From positions 1 through 42,989 of the forward strand of contig CANQAC010000016.1 in NCBI GenBank assembly GCA_947589345.1: DNA of 42,989 nt, given 5' to 3'. Source of the DNA: an uncultured Akkermansia sp. GTDB taxonomy: Bacteria; Verrucomicrobiota; Verrucomicrobiia; Verrucomicrobiales; Akkermansiaceae. The translations under genes and the position numbers were made by a program. This document shows positions 17,312 through 25,739 of the stretch, one piece after another; positions within the stretch are counted from its first letter, which is position 1; each line of letters starts with the position of its first letter. The notes under the pieces were generated by a model, which saw only the letters and a list, made by a program, of their open reading frames with translations, made no database searches and was not told where the DNA came from.

Positions 17312-17725
17312 ATGAAAACTATCATCACGCTCGCGCTGGCAAGCGCCTCACTGCTCGCCATTCAGACCCCGGCGCAGGCTCTGCCCGGACTCAATGCTGC
17401 CAAGGATACCATCAATAAAGTCGAGAAAAATGACGCAGCCCTCCAGAAGGCTCTCCAGACAAAAAAGGATGCAGCAGCTGATGCCGTAAACTCGGCCAAA
17501 AAAGCCGCTGAAGCGAAGAAGGCGGCTGACACCAAAGCCCTGCAGGACAAGCTGGACGCGGCCAAAAACGCCATTGACGCCAAGAAGTCTGCTGATACTA
17601 AAGCTTTGCAGGACAAACTGAACGCAGCCAAAGATGCCGTTGACGCAAAAAAAGCGACCGACACCAAAGCTCTGCAGGATAAGGCAAACGCTGTCAATGC
17701 GGCCGTAAAGGCACTCAAGGAGTGA
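17312..17725 (+). CDS. secreted Ala/Lys-rich helical repeat protein
   Basis: A signal peptide of about 23 residues (ending PAQA) precedes 114 residues made almost entirely of Ala, Lys, Asp, Asn and Val. The last 66 codons are three tandem 22-residue units of the form DTKALQDKLDAAKNAIDAKK. Heptad-like spacing of Ala and Leu predicts a long amphipathic helix or coiled coil, resembling apolipoprotein-like or LEA-like proteins. It probably resides in the periplasm. It is followed by the promoter of the TIGR04137 gene. Its function is unknown. The repeats make length variation between strains likely. Confidence 0.75.
   Translation: MKTIITLALASASLLAIQTPAQALPGLNAAKDTINKVEKNDAALQKALQTKKDAAADAVNSAKKAAEAKKAADTKALQDKLDAAKNAIDAKKSADTKALQDKLNAAKDAVDAKKATDTKALQDKANAVNAAVKALKE
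17528..17725 (+). repeat. three 66-bp tandem repeats within the secreted Ala/Lys gene
   Basis: Units begin at 17528, 17594 and 17660, each anchored by the GAC/GAT-ACC/ACT-AAAGC-CTGCAGG block. The third unit ends exactly at the stop codon at 17725. The copies have diverged mainly by substitutions. Confidence 0.85.
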
Positions 17726-17765
17726 GAGACGCTCGAAAAGATTTCATAAAAGTCGAAAATTCGGC

Positions 17766-17794
17766 TTGCCTTTTCTAAGCGAAAGGTGTATAAG
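17766..17794 (+). promoter_or_regulatory. sigma70-like promoter of the small basic protein gene
   Basis: TTGCCT (17766-17771) and TATAAG (17789-17794) are spaced 17 bases apart. Initiation near 17801 gives a leader of about 50 bases. Confidence 0.6.
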
Positions 17795-17851
17795 GCGCAA
17801 CCGCACCGTCCACGACGGAAGATAGAAAACACCTTACACTGAATACGCACC

Positions 17852-18007
17852 ATGTCTAAACATTCTACACTGAAGGCCTCCGGATCCGTTGGCGGAAAGC
17901 GTTCCGTTCTCAAGCGCTTTGAGCGCGTCAAGCTCCTCAAGGAGCGTGGACAGTGGAAGAAGGGACAAAGCCCCATCGGTCTTCCCAAGACGAAGTTCGA
18001 AGCCTGA
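17852..18007 (+). CDS. small basic protein of the Chlamydiae/Verrucomicrobia family (TIGR04137)
   Basis: The 51-residue product begins MSKHSTLKASGSVGGKRSVL, continues FERVKLLKERGQWKKGQ and ends GLPKTKFEA. This is the family described as the Chlamydia/Verrucomicrobia rRNA-associated small basic protein. About a third of the residues are Lys or Arg, consistent with ribosome or rRNA binding, though its role is not established. It is the best taxonomic marker in this window. It has its own promoter and a strong terminator, as expected for a constitutively and highly expressed gene. It is easily missed because of its size. Confidence 0.93.
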   Translation: MSKHSTLKASGSVGGKRSVLKRFERVKLLKERGQWKKGQSPIGLPKTKFEA

Positions 18008-18071
18008 TTGGCAAGCATGCCGCACCGGGAGCAGAACGAGACACCGGCGCCGGCAGCACGTAATCTTACCG

Positions 18072-18108
18072 GCCCCGCACCCGCCTTTGCAGCTGCGGGG
18101 CTTTTTTT
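18072..18108 (+). terminator. intrinsic terminator of the small basic protein gene
   Basis: GCCCCGCA (18072-18079) pairs perfectly with TGCGGGGC (18094-18101) and seven T residues follow. The next gene starts 18 bases later, so its transcription relies on read-through or an unrecognised promoter. Confidence 0.88.
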
Positions 18109-18126
18109 CTAAAGAATAAGAGCATC

Positions 18127-19431
18127 ATGAGTGAAAGCAGCACTACTCCCGCCGAACAGGAGGGGACACGCATCAACAAATACCTTGTATTCTGCGGCTA
18201 CGAGTCACGTCGAAAGGCTGATAAGCTTATAGCTGACGGCGTCGTGGAAATCAATGGTCAACGCGCAGAAGCCGGCGCCCGGGTAGCGCCCGGCGATTTT
18301 GTTAAAGTAAACGGAAAATTAGCACGGCCGAAAGCGCAGGTTACCCTGCTTCTCAATAAACCGCGAGGATTCGTTTGCAGCCGCGTACCACAGGGAGCGG
18401 AGGGAACGGTGTATGACCTGATACCTCCAAAATACCGACACACAAACTACGTGGGACGCTTGGATGAAAATAGCGAAGGATTGCTCTTGCTGACCAGCAA
18501 AGGAGAATTCAACGAACATGTCACGCAGCCCCGGTCGGGCATTGAAAAGGAATACTGGGTGACACTCAACCAATCGTACGACAACGAGTCATTGGTCCAG
18601 CTCCTGAAAGGCGTACGGATCCCGGAGGGACATGCCAAAGCTAAGTACGTGGGTCGGCTCTCTTCGCGGCGGGCGTGTGTAGTGCTTGAGCAGGGAATGA
18701 AGCGCCAGATCCGCCAGATGTTCGCGTGTGTGGGGCTGCACGTTCGCAAGCTCGTGCGGGTGCGTATCGGCTCTCTCTGGGGAGGAGATCTCCAACCCGG
18801 CCACCTCATCGTCCTCACCGAGGAACAGGAGAAGATGGTCCTCACCAATCCCAAGCGTCGCAAAGGACTCATCAACGCCTCCATGGCCTTCCCCGCCTCC
18901 GGTAAACTCAACGCAGACCAACTCAGCACACAGTTGGATGTTCAAACCGCGCGGGACGCCCTCAAAGAAGAAGCTGATTACCAATTCAACCCGGATGACT
19001 TTGAATCGGAGGATGAAGCTGCCATTGCGGCTTTCACCGGCCATGATGACGAGGACGATATCGCGTTGCGTCCCTCACGCTTCGGCAACCGCCCTCGCCC
19101 CAATGCTCACGGGAGAGGAATACAGCGTCCCCGATCTCGTTCCTTCGGTGACAGGAGCGGCGCACCGTACCGCTCAAGACGTCCCGACTCCGCGCGTTTC
19201 GGCGCCAACAAAGCGGATCGTCACGGTTCCCGCCCCTCCTACCGTCCGCATGACAGTCGCCGATCTCGCCATGAATACTCCGAGGGAGAGTACAACTCAT
19301 CCCGATCGCCCCAAAAGTATGAAAAGCGCAGACAGGGTGATCGACCGCGTTACAGCTCGGGACGAGGGTTCAACAAGTCTGCGCGATACGACCGGCACGG
19401 CGACTCCCCGCATCGCGGCAAGTTTCACTGA
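18127..19431 (+). CDS. rluB: 23S rRNA pseudouridine synthase, RluB/RsuA family
   Basis: An N-terminal S4 RNA-binding domain (about 14-62, TRINKYLVFCGYESRRKADKL) precedes the catalytic domain. The nucleophilic Asp113 lies in YVGRLDENSEGLLLL, and GMKRQIRQMFACVGLHVRKL closes the domain. The family isomerises uridine in 23S rRNA (position 2605 for RluB) or 16S rRNA (RsuA). The S4 plus catalytic arrangement and general similarity favour RluB, but RluF or RsuA cannot be excluded. The last 110 residues are a disordered tail rich in Arg, Ser, Pro, His and Gly, probably for RNA binding. The 434-residue length is long because of that tail. Confidence 0.88.
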   Translation: MSESSTTPAEQEGTRINKYLVFCGYESRRKADKLIADGVVEINGQRAEAGARVAPGDFVKVNGKLARPKAQVTLLLNKPRGFVCSRVPQGAEGTVYDLIPPKYRHTNYVGRLDENSEGLLLLTSKGEFNEHVTQPRSGIEKEYWVTLNQSYDNESLVQLLKGVRIPEGHAKAKYVGRLSSRRACVVLEQGMKRQIRQMFACVGLHVRKLVRVRIGSLWGGDLQPGHLIVLTEEQEKMVLTNPKRRKGLINASMAFPASGKLNADQLSTQLDVQTARDALKEEADYQFNPDDFESEDEAAIAAFTGHDDEDDIALRPSRFGNRPRPNAHGRGIQRPRSRSFGDRSGAPYRSRRPDSARFGANKADRHGSRPSYRPHDSRRSRHEYSEGEYNSSRSPQKYEKRRQGDRPRYSSGRGFNKSARYDRHGDSPHRGKFH

Positions 19432-19443
19432 GAACCAGCTGCC

Positions 19444-20793
19444 ATGCCTCGTCTCCTCACATGCCTCGTCCTGCTCTGTCTGCTCACATCTCCGCACGCA
19501 GAGGCCGAGGACACTGCGGCATTGAGCAGTTCGGATCAGCAGCTCGAGGCGCGGTTGGCTCCCCTCAAAAAACAGGCCGAGACCGGAGACCTGCATGCGG
19601 TCCAACAAATCTATATGCGGTACGGCTTGGCCGGGCATGCTGAGCAGGCTCAGGCATGGTCCAGGCAGTACAATGAGCTGCTCGAGAAAAAAGCCGCTTC
19701 GGGCGATGTGAAAGCCATGCTGCAACTCGGCTCCCGCTTCCTGCGCGGCGGAGATTATACCCCTCAGGACATGCCAAAAGCAACCGAGTGGTTTTCGCGC
19801 GCGGGGGAAGCCGGCGACCCCACCGGTCTCTACATGCTAGGCGAGCTGTTTTCCCGCGCCGGCAACGCGGCGCAGGCGCAGCAATCCTATGCCCGCGCTT
19901 ACGAGATCTACGCCAAGCGCGCTGAGAGCGGCAAGGACGCTCAAGCCCTCTACTGGATCGGCTTCATGGAGCAAAGCGGCATCGGCACGGCGAAAAACGC
20001 CGAGCAAGGTATCGCCCACCTGCAGCAGGCGGCGAACCTCGGCTCCGCTTGGGCGCAGGCGCAACTCTTCAAAACTTTCTACAAAGGCATTGGCGCCCCG
20101 CGTGATCCCGCCAAAGCCATCTCCTATGCCCGCCTCCTGGCCGATGAGCGTCAGGACGCGCTCATGGCGTATGTGGTGGCATGCGCCTATCTGTACGGAC
20201 GCGACGTGCCTCAGAACACCTCCATCGGCGAAGCCTATCTGGATCGCGCGGTAGCGGGAAATATTCCCGATGCCATTTACCTGAAATCCGATCGCCTGGA
20301 GCAGGCGGGCAAAAAGGAGGAGGCTCTGCCCCTGCTCCGCCAGGCTGCCAGCATGAAGCAGAAGGAAGCCATGGAACGACTGGGGGCACGCATGCTGCGC
20401 GGTGAATCAGGCGTGTCTCAAGATGTCGAGCGCGGCCTCTTCATGCTCGAAAATGCCTCCACGGCCCGGGCGGCCATGCATCTTGCGCTTTACTATGAGG
20501 AAGTCGGGGAGCAGGACATTGCCGACTCATGGTACGTGACGGCTTCCGACCGCGGCATGCCGCAAGCCATGGCGCGGCGCGGCCTGTTGCACCTCATCCC
20601 CGGCAGTTGCGTGACTTGGGACCCCACGCGCTGCTACCAGTGGTGGCGCGTTGGCGCCGACCGTGGAGACTCCACCTGCAGGCTCTACCTGCGCCTCTTT
20701 CTGTACGTCTTCACTCCCCTGCTCCTCATTCTTGTCTTTGGCTTGCCGATGTACGTCGGGTTACGCGCCCGGCGTGATAAGAGCTTGCTGTGA
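19444..20793 (+). CDS. secreted, C-terminally anchored Sel1-repeat protein
   Basis: The 449-residue protein has a signal peptide (about 1-21). It then carries roughly nine Sel1-like TPR units, seen in repeats such as AMLQLGSRFLRGGDYTPQ, ALYWIGFMEQSGIGTAKN and YVVACAYLYGRDVPQN. A single C-terminal transmembrane helix (about 418-441, LFLYVFTPLLLILVFGLPMY) ends in a short basic tail. Sel1 repeats mediate protein-protein contacts. The topology places the solenoid in the periplasm. It starts 12 bases after rluB. It is GC-rich and co-directional with the housekeeping block, unlike the Sel1 genes of the secretion locus on the other strand. Confidence 0.85.
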   Translation: MPRLLTCLVLLCLLTSPHAEAEDTAALSSSDQQLEARLAPLKKQAETGDLHAVQQIYMRYGLAGHAEQAQAWSRQYNELLEKKAASGDVKAMLQLGSRFLRGGDYTPQDMPKATEWFSRAGEAGDPTGLYMLGELFSRAGNAAQAQQSYARAYEIYAKRAESGKDAQALYWIGFMEQSGIGTAKNAEQGIAHLQQAANLGSAWAQAQLFKTFYKGIGAPRDPAKAISYARLLADERQDALMAYVVACAYLYGRDVPQNTSIGEAYLDRAVAGNIPDAIYLKSDRLEQAGKKEEALPLLRQAASMKQKEAMERLGARMLRGESGVSQDVERGLFMLENASTARAAMHLALYYEEVGEQDIADSWYVTASDRGMPQAMARRGLLHLIPGSCVTWDPTRCYQWWRVGADRGDSTCRLYLRLFLYVFTPLLLILVFGLPMYVGLRARRDKSLL

Positions 20794-21009
20794 CACAGCA
20801 ATCATCCTGGAAAAACGCTCCTCCTTTCACCGTGGAGCTGTAAAATCTCTCAATTTTGCGCCCGAAGAAGGAGCATCCTCACGCTTTCACGGAGGCTCTC
20901 GGCGGCGAACTGTCCATTGAACAAGCAGTAAGTTTCCTCGCCAAGGCGCTTCGCAAACTTATTACGAAGAAAATGGGTTCCCCCTCAGCCTCACCAGCAG
21001 GGCGTGCTA
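20794..21009. other. intergenic, unassigned
   Basis: This is the convergence zone between the housekeeping block and the minus-strand secretion locus. A plus-strand frame opening with TTG at 20856 encodes a plausible helical stretch (HPHAFTEALGGELSIEQAVS) but has no recognised family. It could be debris of an older gene. No clear terminator is seen. Confidence 0.35.
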
Positions 21010-21564
21010 TCAGGGGTGGATCGTTTGAATCAATCGTAAATTGGGAACCTCGTAGATGTAGACCACCGTACGCCCTTTTTCCACGACAGTCACGGTGAGC
21101 CTGTTGCCGCTCAACACAGGCTCAAATTGAGTGTTCCTTCTCCATCTCCTTTCTCTGCGGCTTTTCTAAAGAGCTTTACTGCTACAACCTCACTTTTCTC
21201 TACGCCTATACCTTCCTCGTAGCAAAGCCCCAGCTTTATTATATCCTGCCGCATTGCCTTCTTCAGCAGCCCGGCGATACAGTTCCACCGCATCCTGCTT
21301 ATCCGTAGCAGTCTCCAGGTATATATCCCCTAAGGCTATCTGTGACTCGCTATCACCTCCATTCGCTTCCATCTCCAGCAGGTGCGTATCCCTCTCAAGC
21401 CGCATTCCTTGATATTCTCTGAGCCATTCATCAGGACTCATGCAAGCCCCCAGCGCCAGACTTATGCCCGTACTCGCAGCTATCAGACGCATAAGAAGCG
21501 TCCTTCTCTCATGTTTATTCTTGTTATTCATGGTATTAGTTGTTGTTATCAGAATCATCGTCAT
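21010..21564 (-). pseudogene. frameshifted Sel1-repeat lipoprotein
   Basis: The 5' part (start 21492 or 21531) encodes a lipoprotein signal with lipobox LGAC, then a Sel1 repeat (SESQIALGDIYLETATDKQD...YRRAAEEGNAAGYNK). An extra base near 21234 breaks the frame. The next frame continues the same repeat logically as LGLCYEEGIGVEKSEVVAVK and runs to a stop at 21111. Returning to the first frame near 21133 gives a further coding-like end, EPVLSGNRLTVTVVEKGRTV..., to a stop at 21010-21012. Two shifts are therefore needed to read it through. It is either decayed or the sequence has indel errors here. The intact product would be a periplasm-facing Sel1 lipoprotein of the secretion locus. Confidence 0.65.
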
Positions 21565-21582
21565 AATACACCGCTGCCGGTT

Positions 21583-22014
21583 CTAGCGAATCCTCCCGTC
21601 GACGCCCATAGAGTCCAACCAGTCTTCCCACGAATCAGCCTTATCCTCAATGCTCTGCGCCTCGGACTCCATCGATCGGGCTTTCTGCATTTGTGCCGAT
21701 GGGCTTCCTACTGGGGATCTCTCCACCGGACTCATCAAGGCATAATTGCTGTTTTGTGCCTTGCTGTAGAGTTGATCCTCATCGTCCATCTTCGATTGCG
21801 CTGCGGAGTGCATCTGCCTTATGCAACGCCGAGCATAGGTGGACTCATCTACCGTTATATATCCAGCAGATTTGCGCGTACCCTAATCTCCGTCAGGTAA
21901 GCGGCGGGGTTAGGTGTCGAATCAGATGGAACCTGTAGAAGACGAAGAGGAGGAAGACGAGGAAGAGCTTGATGAACCTGAAAGCAAACCTATACCGACA
22001 ACACCCACTGTCAT
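21583..22014 (-). pseudogene. frameshifted small membrane protein with poly-serine run
   Basis: The start at 22014 opens MTVGVVGIGLLSG followed by a run of 12-13 serines. The frame stops soon after (TGSI). A second frame carries DSTPNPAAYLTEIRVRANLLD, and a third continues VDESTYARRCIRQMHSAAQ and stays open to a stop at 21583. Joined, these give one coherent protein of about 140 residues with an N-terminal membrane segment and an acidic, coiled-coil-like C-terminus. Shifts near 21940 (in or after the serine codons) and near 21860 separate the parts. The poly-serine codons are a simple TCN repeat prone to slippage. The function is unknown. Confidence 0.5.
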
Positions 22015-22056
22015 CAGAGAGTTCTCCACACAAGTGATGGGGAGATCCACGCAGAG

Positions 22057-22546
22057 CTAATCAAAGATGCCGACTGTGTACCACCAGGCTGCCGCCCCGG
22101 AGCTGTACTTGTAATCCAGGGATGAAGCGCCTCCCGGGAATACAATCGGGAGCTTCGTAGTGGCGGTCTTGGTGATGATGCTCTTGTCCACCTTTGCCAT
22201 CGAGGATGGGGTGGAGGGAGACTTCTTCTGACCGGTGAGATACATGGCAAAATCCGACGGTATCTCAAACACATCTTTGCCACCCGTCGCGCGCACCTCC
22301 ACCGTTCGCTTATCTTTTTCGCCGACAGTGTATTGGGTTTTGATAGGCTTGCCCACTCGGTAACGCGGCAGCTCCACGTAATACTTGCTGCCATCGGTGT
22401 AAACGTATTGCCCCGGCTTAGCATCCTCTGACTTTGCCTGCGCTTTTGTACTCCGCCTTGCCAAATAAATGCCCGGCAGAATTGAAGTAGCAGCTGATTA
22501 AGCCCAACGACGCGACAACTGCCAGTGGTATGATGTAGTGGTTCAT
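22057..22546 (-). pseudogene. frameshifted lipoprotein of the T6SS accessory arm
   Basis: The start at 22546 encodes a clear lipoprotein signal, MNHYIIPLAVVASLGLISC, with lipobox LISC. That frame ends within about 42 codons. The neighbouring frame, open from 22464, continues with a beta-rich domain (PGQYVYTDGSKYYVELPRYR ... AAWWYTVGIFD) that has no good start of its own. A single-base shift near 22420-22460 would join them into about 162 residues. It is probably an exported protein of the accessory module, disrupted or misread. No family is recognised. Confidence 0.6.
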
Positions 22547-22583
22547 GATGGTTTATTTAAAGTTACAAATCATGCAGGAAAGG

Positions 22584-23057
22584 TCACGCTTTCCCCATTG
22601 ATTCAAATGACGCTGAGACTGAGCGGAAGGCAAAATAAAAAATGAGGAAAATGCCGCATAGTGCCAGTGGTAGAAGAATATCTTTCCCCTTGATTACCTC
22701 AATAATTGTCACCGTAATGGTGCAACCAAGGAAGCTTCCTGACTTTCCTGACCACCCCCTGTCATGAGCCTTGGCTTCCGCCATCTTGAATAAGTAGTAT
22801 AAAAATACCAAGCCGACACTTGATGCCATGAAGCCGAGCGTTATATCGCAACCCTCTTGTGTTGCATATGAAAGATTAGAGCAATGAACAAGCAGGAACA
22901 ATGCACCGAATAGCCACGAACAAGCAATGAGACAAATAAACAAAAAAAGCAGAAACCAGTTGTATCGGCGGCGATCCACCCGTCCCGTCCAGCGCGTCCT
23001 TTTCCCAAACGCACTCGTGAAACACTGCCATGGATTCAGCTTAGGAGGCATATCCAT
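22584..23057 (-). CDS. DUF805-like multi-pass membrane protein
   Basis: The 157-residue protein has four hydrophobic segments. Before the first lies a GRVDRRRYNWF motif, and between later segments KAHDRGWSGKSG, which parallel the F-GR-R-W and HDIGRSG signatures of DUF805 inner-membrane proteins. The function of that family is unknown. It begins 88 bases after the FHA gene on the same strand. The local base composition is AT-richer than in the housekeeping half. Confidence 0.65.
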   Translation of the reverse strand: MDMPPKLNPWQCFTSAFGKRTRWTGRVDRRRYNWFLLFLFICLIACSWLFGALFLLVHCSNLSYATQEGCDITLGFMASSVGLVFLYYLFKMAEAKAHDRGWSGKSGSFLGCTITVTIIEVIKGKDILLPLALCGIFLIFYFAFRSVSASFESMGKA

Positions 23058-23145
23058 ACAATCAAATTAGTTCTTTTACTCTTCGAGAAGGTTTTGCCAC
23101 GCCGCCGGCTCCCATGAACCGGCGGCATGGCTTGTAAGTCATCGG

Positions 23146-23505
23146 TTAATTTTGATCCATCACGATGCTCACCCGCACAGTGTAGTTCGCCAACTTGAGG
23201 TCCGACGTTTTCCTCGTAATGAGTACCGGCTTATTCGGCTCAAGCTTCACCCCATTGAGGATTGTACCGCCAGACGAGCCACAATCTTCCACAAAAGCAC
23301 GCCCGTGCCTGCGGAAAATTATCACATGCTTGCGTGACACAGTCTCATTGGAGAATACCTTGTCCGCGACGCTGCCGCGACCAAGAGACACACCTCTCTT
23401 CAACTCGTCATAAGTCACTCCATAAGAAGTACCGTCTTCTCCCACAAGACGCATCACCGGTGTAGATTTATCAGCTCCACCCTCTCCCCGTGGCATCACC
23501 ACCAT
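23146..23505 (-). CDS. FHA-domain protein of the T6SS locus
   Basis: The 119-residue product is essentially one FHA domain. It shows the conserved residues G42-R43 (SLGRGS), S57 and H60 (VSRKHV) and N84-G85 (ILNGVKL). FHA domains bind phosphothreonine, and Fha/TagH proteins act in threonine-phosphorylation control of type VI secretion. The ATG at 23505 lies 13 bases after the stop of the preceding gene. An open frame extends 24 codons further upstream, overlapping that gene's transmembrane helix. Two alternatives follow: a separate cytoplasmic protein, or the cytoplasmic end of a membrane-anchored protein split by a frameshift. No kinase or phosphatase lies in the window. Confidence 0.8.
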   Translation of the reverse strand: MVVMPRGEGGADKSTPVMRLVGEDGTSYGVTYDELKRGVSLGRGSVADKVFSNETVSRKHVIIFRRHGRAFVEDCGSSGGTILNGVKLEPNKPVLITRKTSDLKLANYTVRVSIVMDQN

Positions 23506-23518
23506 AGGTGCATCATAC

Positions 23519-24676
23519 TCATAGGAAGTTCCCTCTCCCCGCAGTAAATTTGGAACGGAAAAGCAAGTCCAACACAATAGTAAGTACTACTCCAAGTAAT
23601 CCGATTGCACCGTAAATAATGGTATCCTTACCAAAATTAAAAGAAGGAGTGTCTGTTTTCTTAGGTTCGTCTGTTTTCTTACCGGCTCCGCTTATGCGTG
23701 TACTTTCTCCCTTGGGAAGAATATTTTTGTTTTTTAAATCCACCAAGATTGACGTTATTTTGGGTGCAGACAGTTCAGCATCAAACGAGAAAGTCGAAAG
23801 GGCGACAGGATTGTTTATTTTCTCAGAATATACTATTGCGCCCAAATTTGTACCAACATTCGCTCCTGTCAAGGTAATTCTGGCTGATTTAGCATATATT
23901 TTATCGACCCTCCCAACCTTAAGAAATGATCGAGTAGCGTGCATATAGGCGAGAAGGTGACCTGTCTGGTTATCATCACTATAACGGACTTGATTTGATT
24001 CTACAGACCCATCGTCTTTAACAATTGATTTCCTCAACCAACCGAGGAATTTTTGCACTTCCTCTACCGTGTCTGTCTCCATTTCCTCGGTTCTTCCTGA
24101 ATACGTCAAACAGAAACAGTCATCTCCATCTGTTGTTTCTAAATCACTCTCTTGGAGATTAGGGAATTCCTTTGGCAAATGCGGACACTTATTTCCCTTT
24201 TCATTTTTGCCTTCATCGGAAGGGATCGTCATGACAAGTGAACCATCATCACCCGAAATATCGCGACAAGTTGCGCCCATAGCATATACCATTTTTACAG
24301 TTTTCCCCTGATCATCATGTACGGGCTGAAGGACGATCCACCATGCTTTTTTCATTAAATCTTTAGGTTCTATATCCTTTAGCAATCTCGTTGCTGCACA
24401 TGTCAGCACCACACCTTCCCCATTATCTTGTTTTCCAATGATGGTTCCATTGTAACGGGGGGGCAAGTTATACCTGAATTCCTCTTTTGGTTGACCGTTT
24501 TCGTCAAAGTATTTTATTAAATCAGAGGCCCGATAAATACACACAGTAGCATCACGCAAGACTTTTCCCTGCGTGGTCTCACCGGCGTATGCGTACTGCT
24601 GGCAGAGCGAGATAGCCCCCCAGCACAAAAAGGCTATGAGAAGCCTTCCGACTATTTTTTTTAGTGTTGTTTTCAT
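23519..24676 (-). CDS. secreted, C-terminally anchored protein, possibly with degenerate trypsin-like fold
   Basis: The 385-residue protein has a signal peptide (about 1-31, ending AYA), a large extracytoplasmic domain and a single transmembrane helix (about 355-377, YGAIGLLGVVLTIVLDLLF) near the C-terminus. Parts of the domain, such as GTIIGKQDNGEGVVLTCA and LGAIVYSEKINNPVAL, recall strands of trypsin-like proteases. No catalytic His-Asp-Ser set is visible, so any relation would be to an inactive fold. The topology would place a downstream FHA domain in the cytoplasm, so the two genes probably work as a membrane sensor pair or were one protein. It is the first gene after the FGE remnant. Confidence 0.65.
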   Translation of the reverse strand: MKTTLKKIVGRLLIAFLCWGAISLCQQYAYAGETTQGKVLRDATVCIYRASDLIKYFDENGQPKEEFRYNLPPRYNGTIIGKQDNGEGVVLTCAATRLLKDIEPKDLMKKAWWIVLQPVHDDQGKTVKMVYAMGATCRDISGDDGSLVMTIPSDEGKNEKGNKCPHLPKEFPNLQESDLETTDGDDCFCLTYSGRTEEMETDTVEEVQKFLGWLRKSIVKDDGSVESNQVRYSDDNQTGHLLAYMHATRSFLKVGRVDKIYAKSARITLTGANVGTNLGAIVYSEKINNPVALSTFSFDAELSAPKITSILVDLKNKNILPKGESTRISGAGKKTDEPKKTDTPSFNFGKDTIIYGAIGLLGVVLTIVLDLLFRSKFTAGRGNFL

Positions 24677-24719
24677 GGTGTTTGGATTGGGTTAATAATG
24701 AGTAAGAGAGAAAAATGAG

Positions 24720-25739
24720 TCAAAGATGATCAAGCTCACTATACCATGCACGGCACTCGGGCTGAGCGAGGCGACCGGTTTGAACGTATTTTCGGTAATG
24801 TTTCATGGCAATGCCAAAAACCTTTTCCTGGATCTGCGAACTGCCCGTTTGATCGGCGGCCGCCTTATTTTTAATATCTCGAAGTCGATCGGCTTCCTGC
24901 TCGCCGACAATGGCGGCATCCACCTCTTTGAGCGCCTCGCACCCCATGGCATAGCGTTTCCAAAAGACATCCACATTTTCCTGCAGGATAAGGATACCGC
25001 TATCGACCGCTTCAAGCATATCACGGGACGCACCGGACAGTGCTAGACCCTTGCGTCGATCCTTTTCATACCGAAGCTGCGACAGGTTTTGCAGCATATC
25101 CGCGCTGGCGGAGTAAATCATCTGCAGGGAGGCCTGCGCCTGAACAACCTGAGACTTACGCACGCGGTTTTCCATCTGCTGCATGCGCTCGGTCATTTCC
25201 GCCATCCGGTTGCCCATCGCCTTCAACAGCTCATCCTTTTCACCGGCGGCAACCTTATCGGAAGCGTTCAACTTATCAAAATCCGCTTTCAACGCGGAAA
25301 GCTGCTTTCGCAAATCATCTTTCTCTGCTTCTAGTTTTGTGGTTAGAGAATCGGTGACCAATTCGCCGGGGCAATGCGAGACGCGCCCCTGACGGTACGC
25401 TTGCCACTGTTCCTGCAGCACACGATCGCTCAATCGTTCCGAACCGATGGTGGAACCAAACACCAGACGGAATCCTGTCACCTCATCACGAAACGGCTGT
25501 TTTTTTGCACCCGCTGCCTCATCACCCTTTGCATCAATATACGGCATAACTTCCTTACGCGTATAGGAGAAAACCTCGGAGGGATCGCGGAGGTAATCCC
25601 CGCCGCGCACCACCAAACCGCCTACGCGCCCGAAGCCGCACTCCGGGCGGAACTCACCCTGCACGAGCTCACGTACATTGCCAAGCATGTCATAGCAGCC
25701 GCAGGGATTTGATGCCCCGGTACTTTTAACCTCCCTCAT
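24720..25739 (-). pseudogene. 5'-truncated FGE-sulfatase-domain protein with C-terminal coiled coil
   Basis: Residues 1-95 carry only the C-terminal part of a formylglycine-generating-enzyme-type domain: GCYDMLGNVRELV, GGLVVRGGDYLRD and TGFRLVFG. The N-terminal half, normally 120 or more residues, is absent. Then follow about 70 residues of strong coiled coil (KLEAEKDDLRKQLSALKADF) and a helical C-terminus. Upstream, a short frame at 25806 (MSLIKKETLKSDFSEQTIQ then stop) may be the original start, now separated by a deletion. FGE-type domains occur in PppA/PpkA-linked T6SS modules. As it stands the open frame from 25739 could still be expressed, but the domain cannot fold normally. Confidence 0.65.

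Noticed and set aside
17528..17725. 66-bp repeats as a CRISPR-like array
   Set aside because: The repeats are contiguous without spacers and are in frame within a coding region; no cas genes are present.
20856..21098. Plus-strand frame with a TTG start and a plausible helical stretch
   Set aside because: No start signal, no family, and its second half becomes low-quality sequence overlapping the coding-like minus-strand tail of the Sel1 pseudogene.
23506..23577. Upstream extension of the FHA gene (24 extra codons)
   Set aside because: It overlaps the transmembrane helix codons of the preceding gene; the ATG at 23505 gives a normal operon spacing. The frameshift-fusion alternative is kept as a finding.
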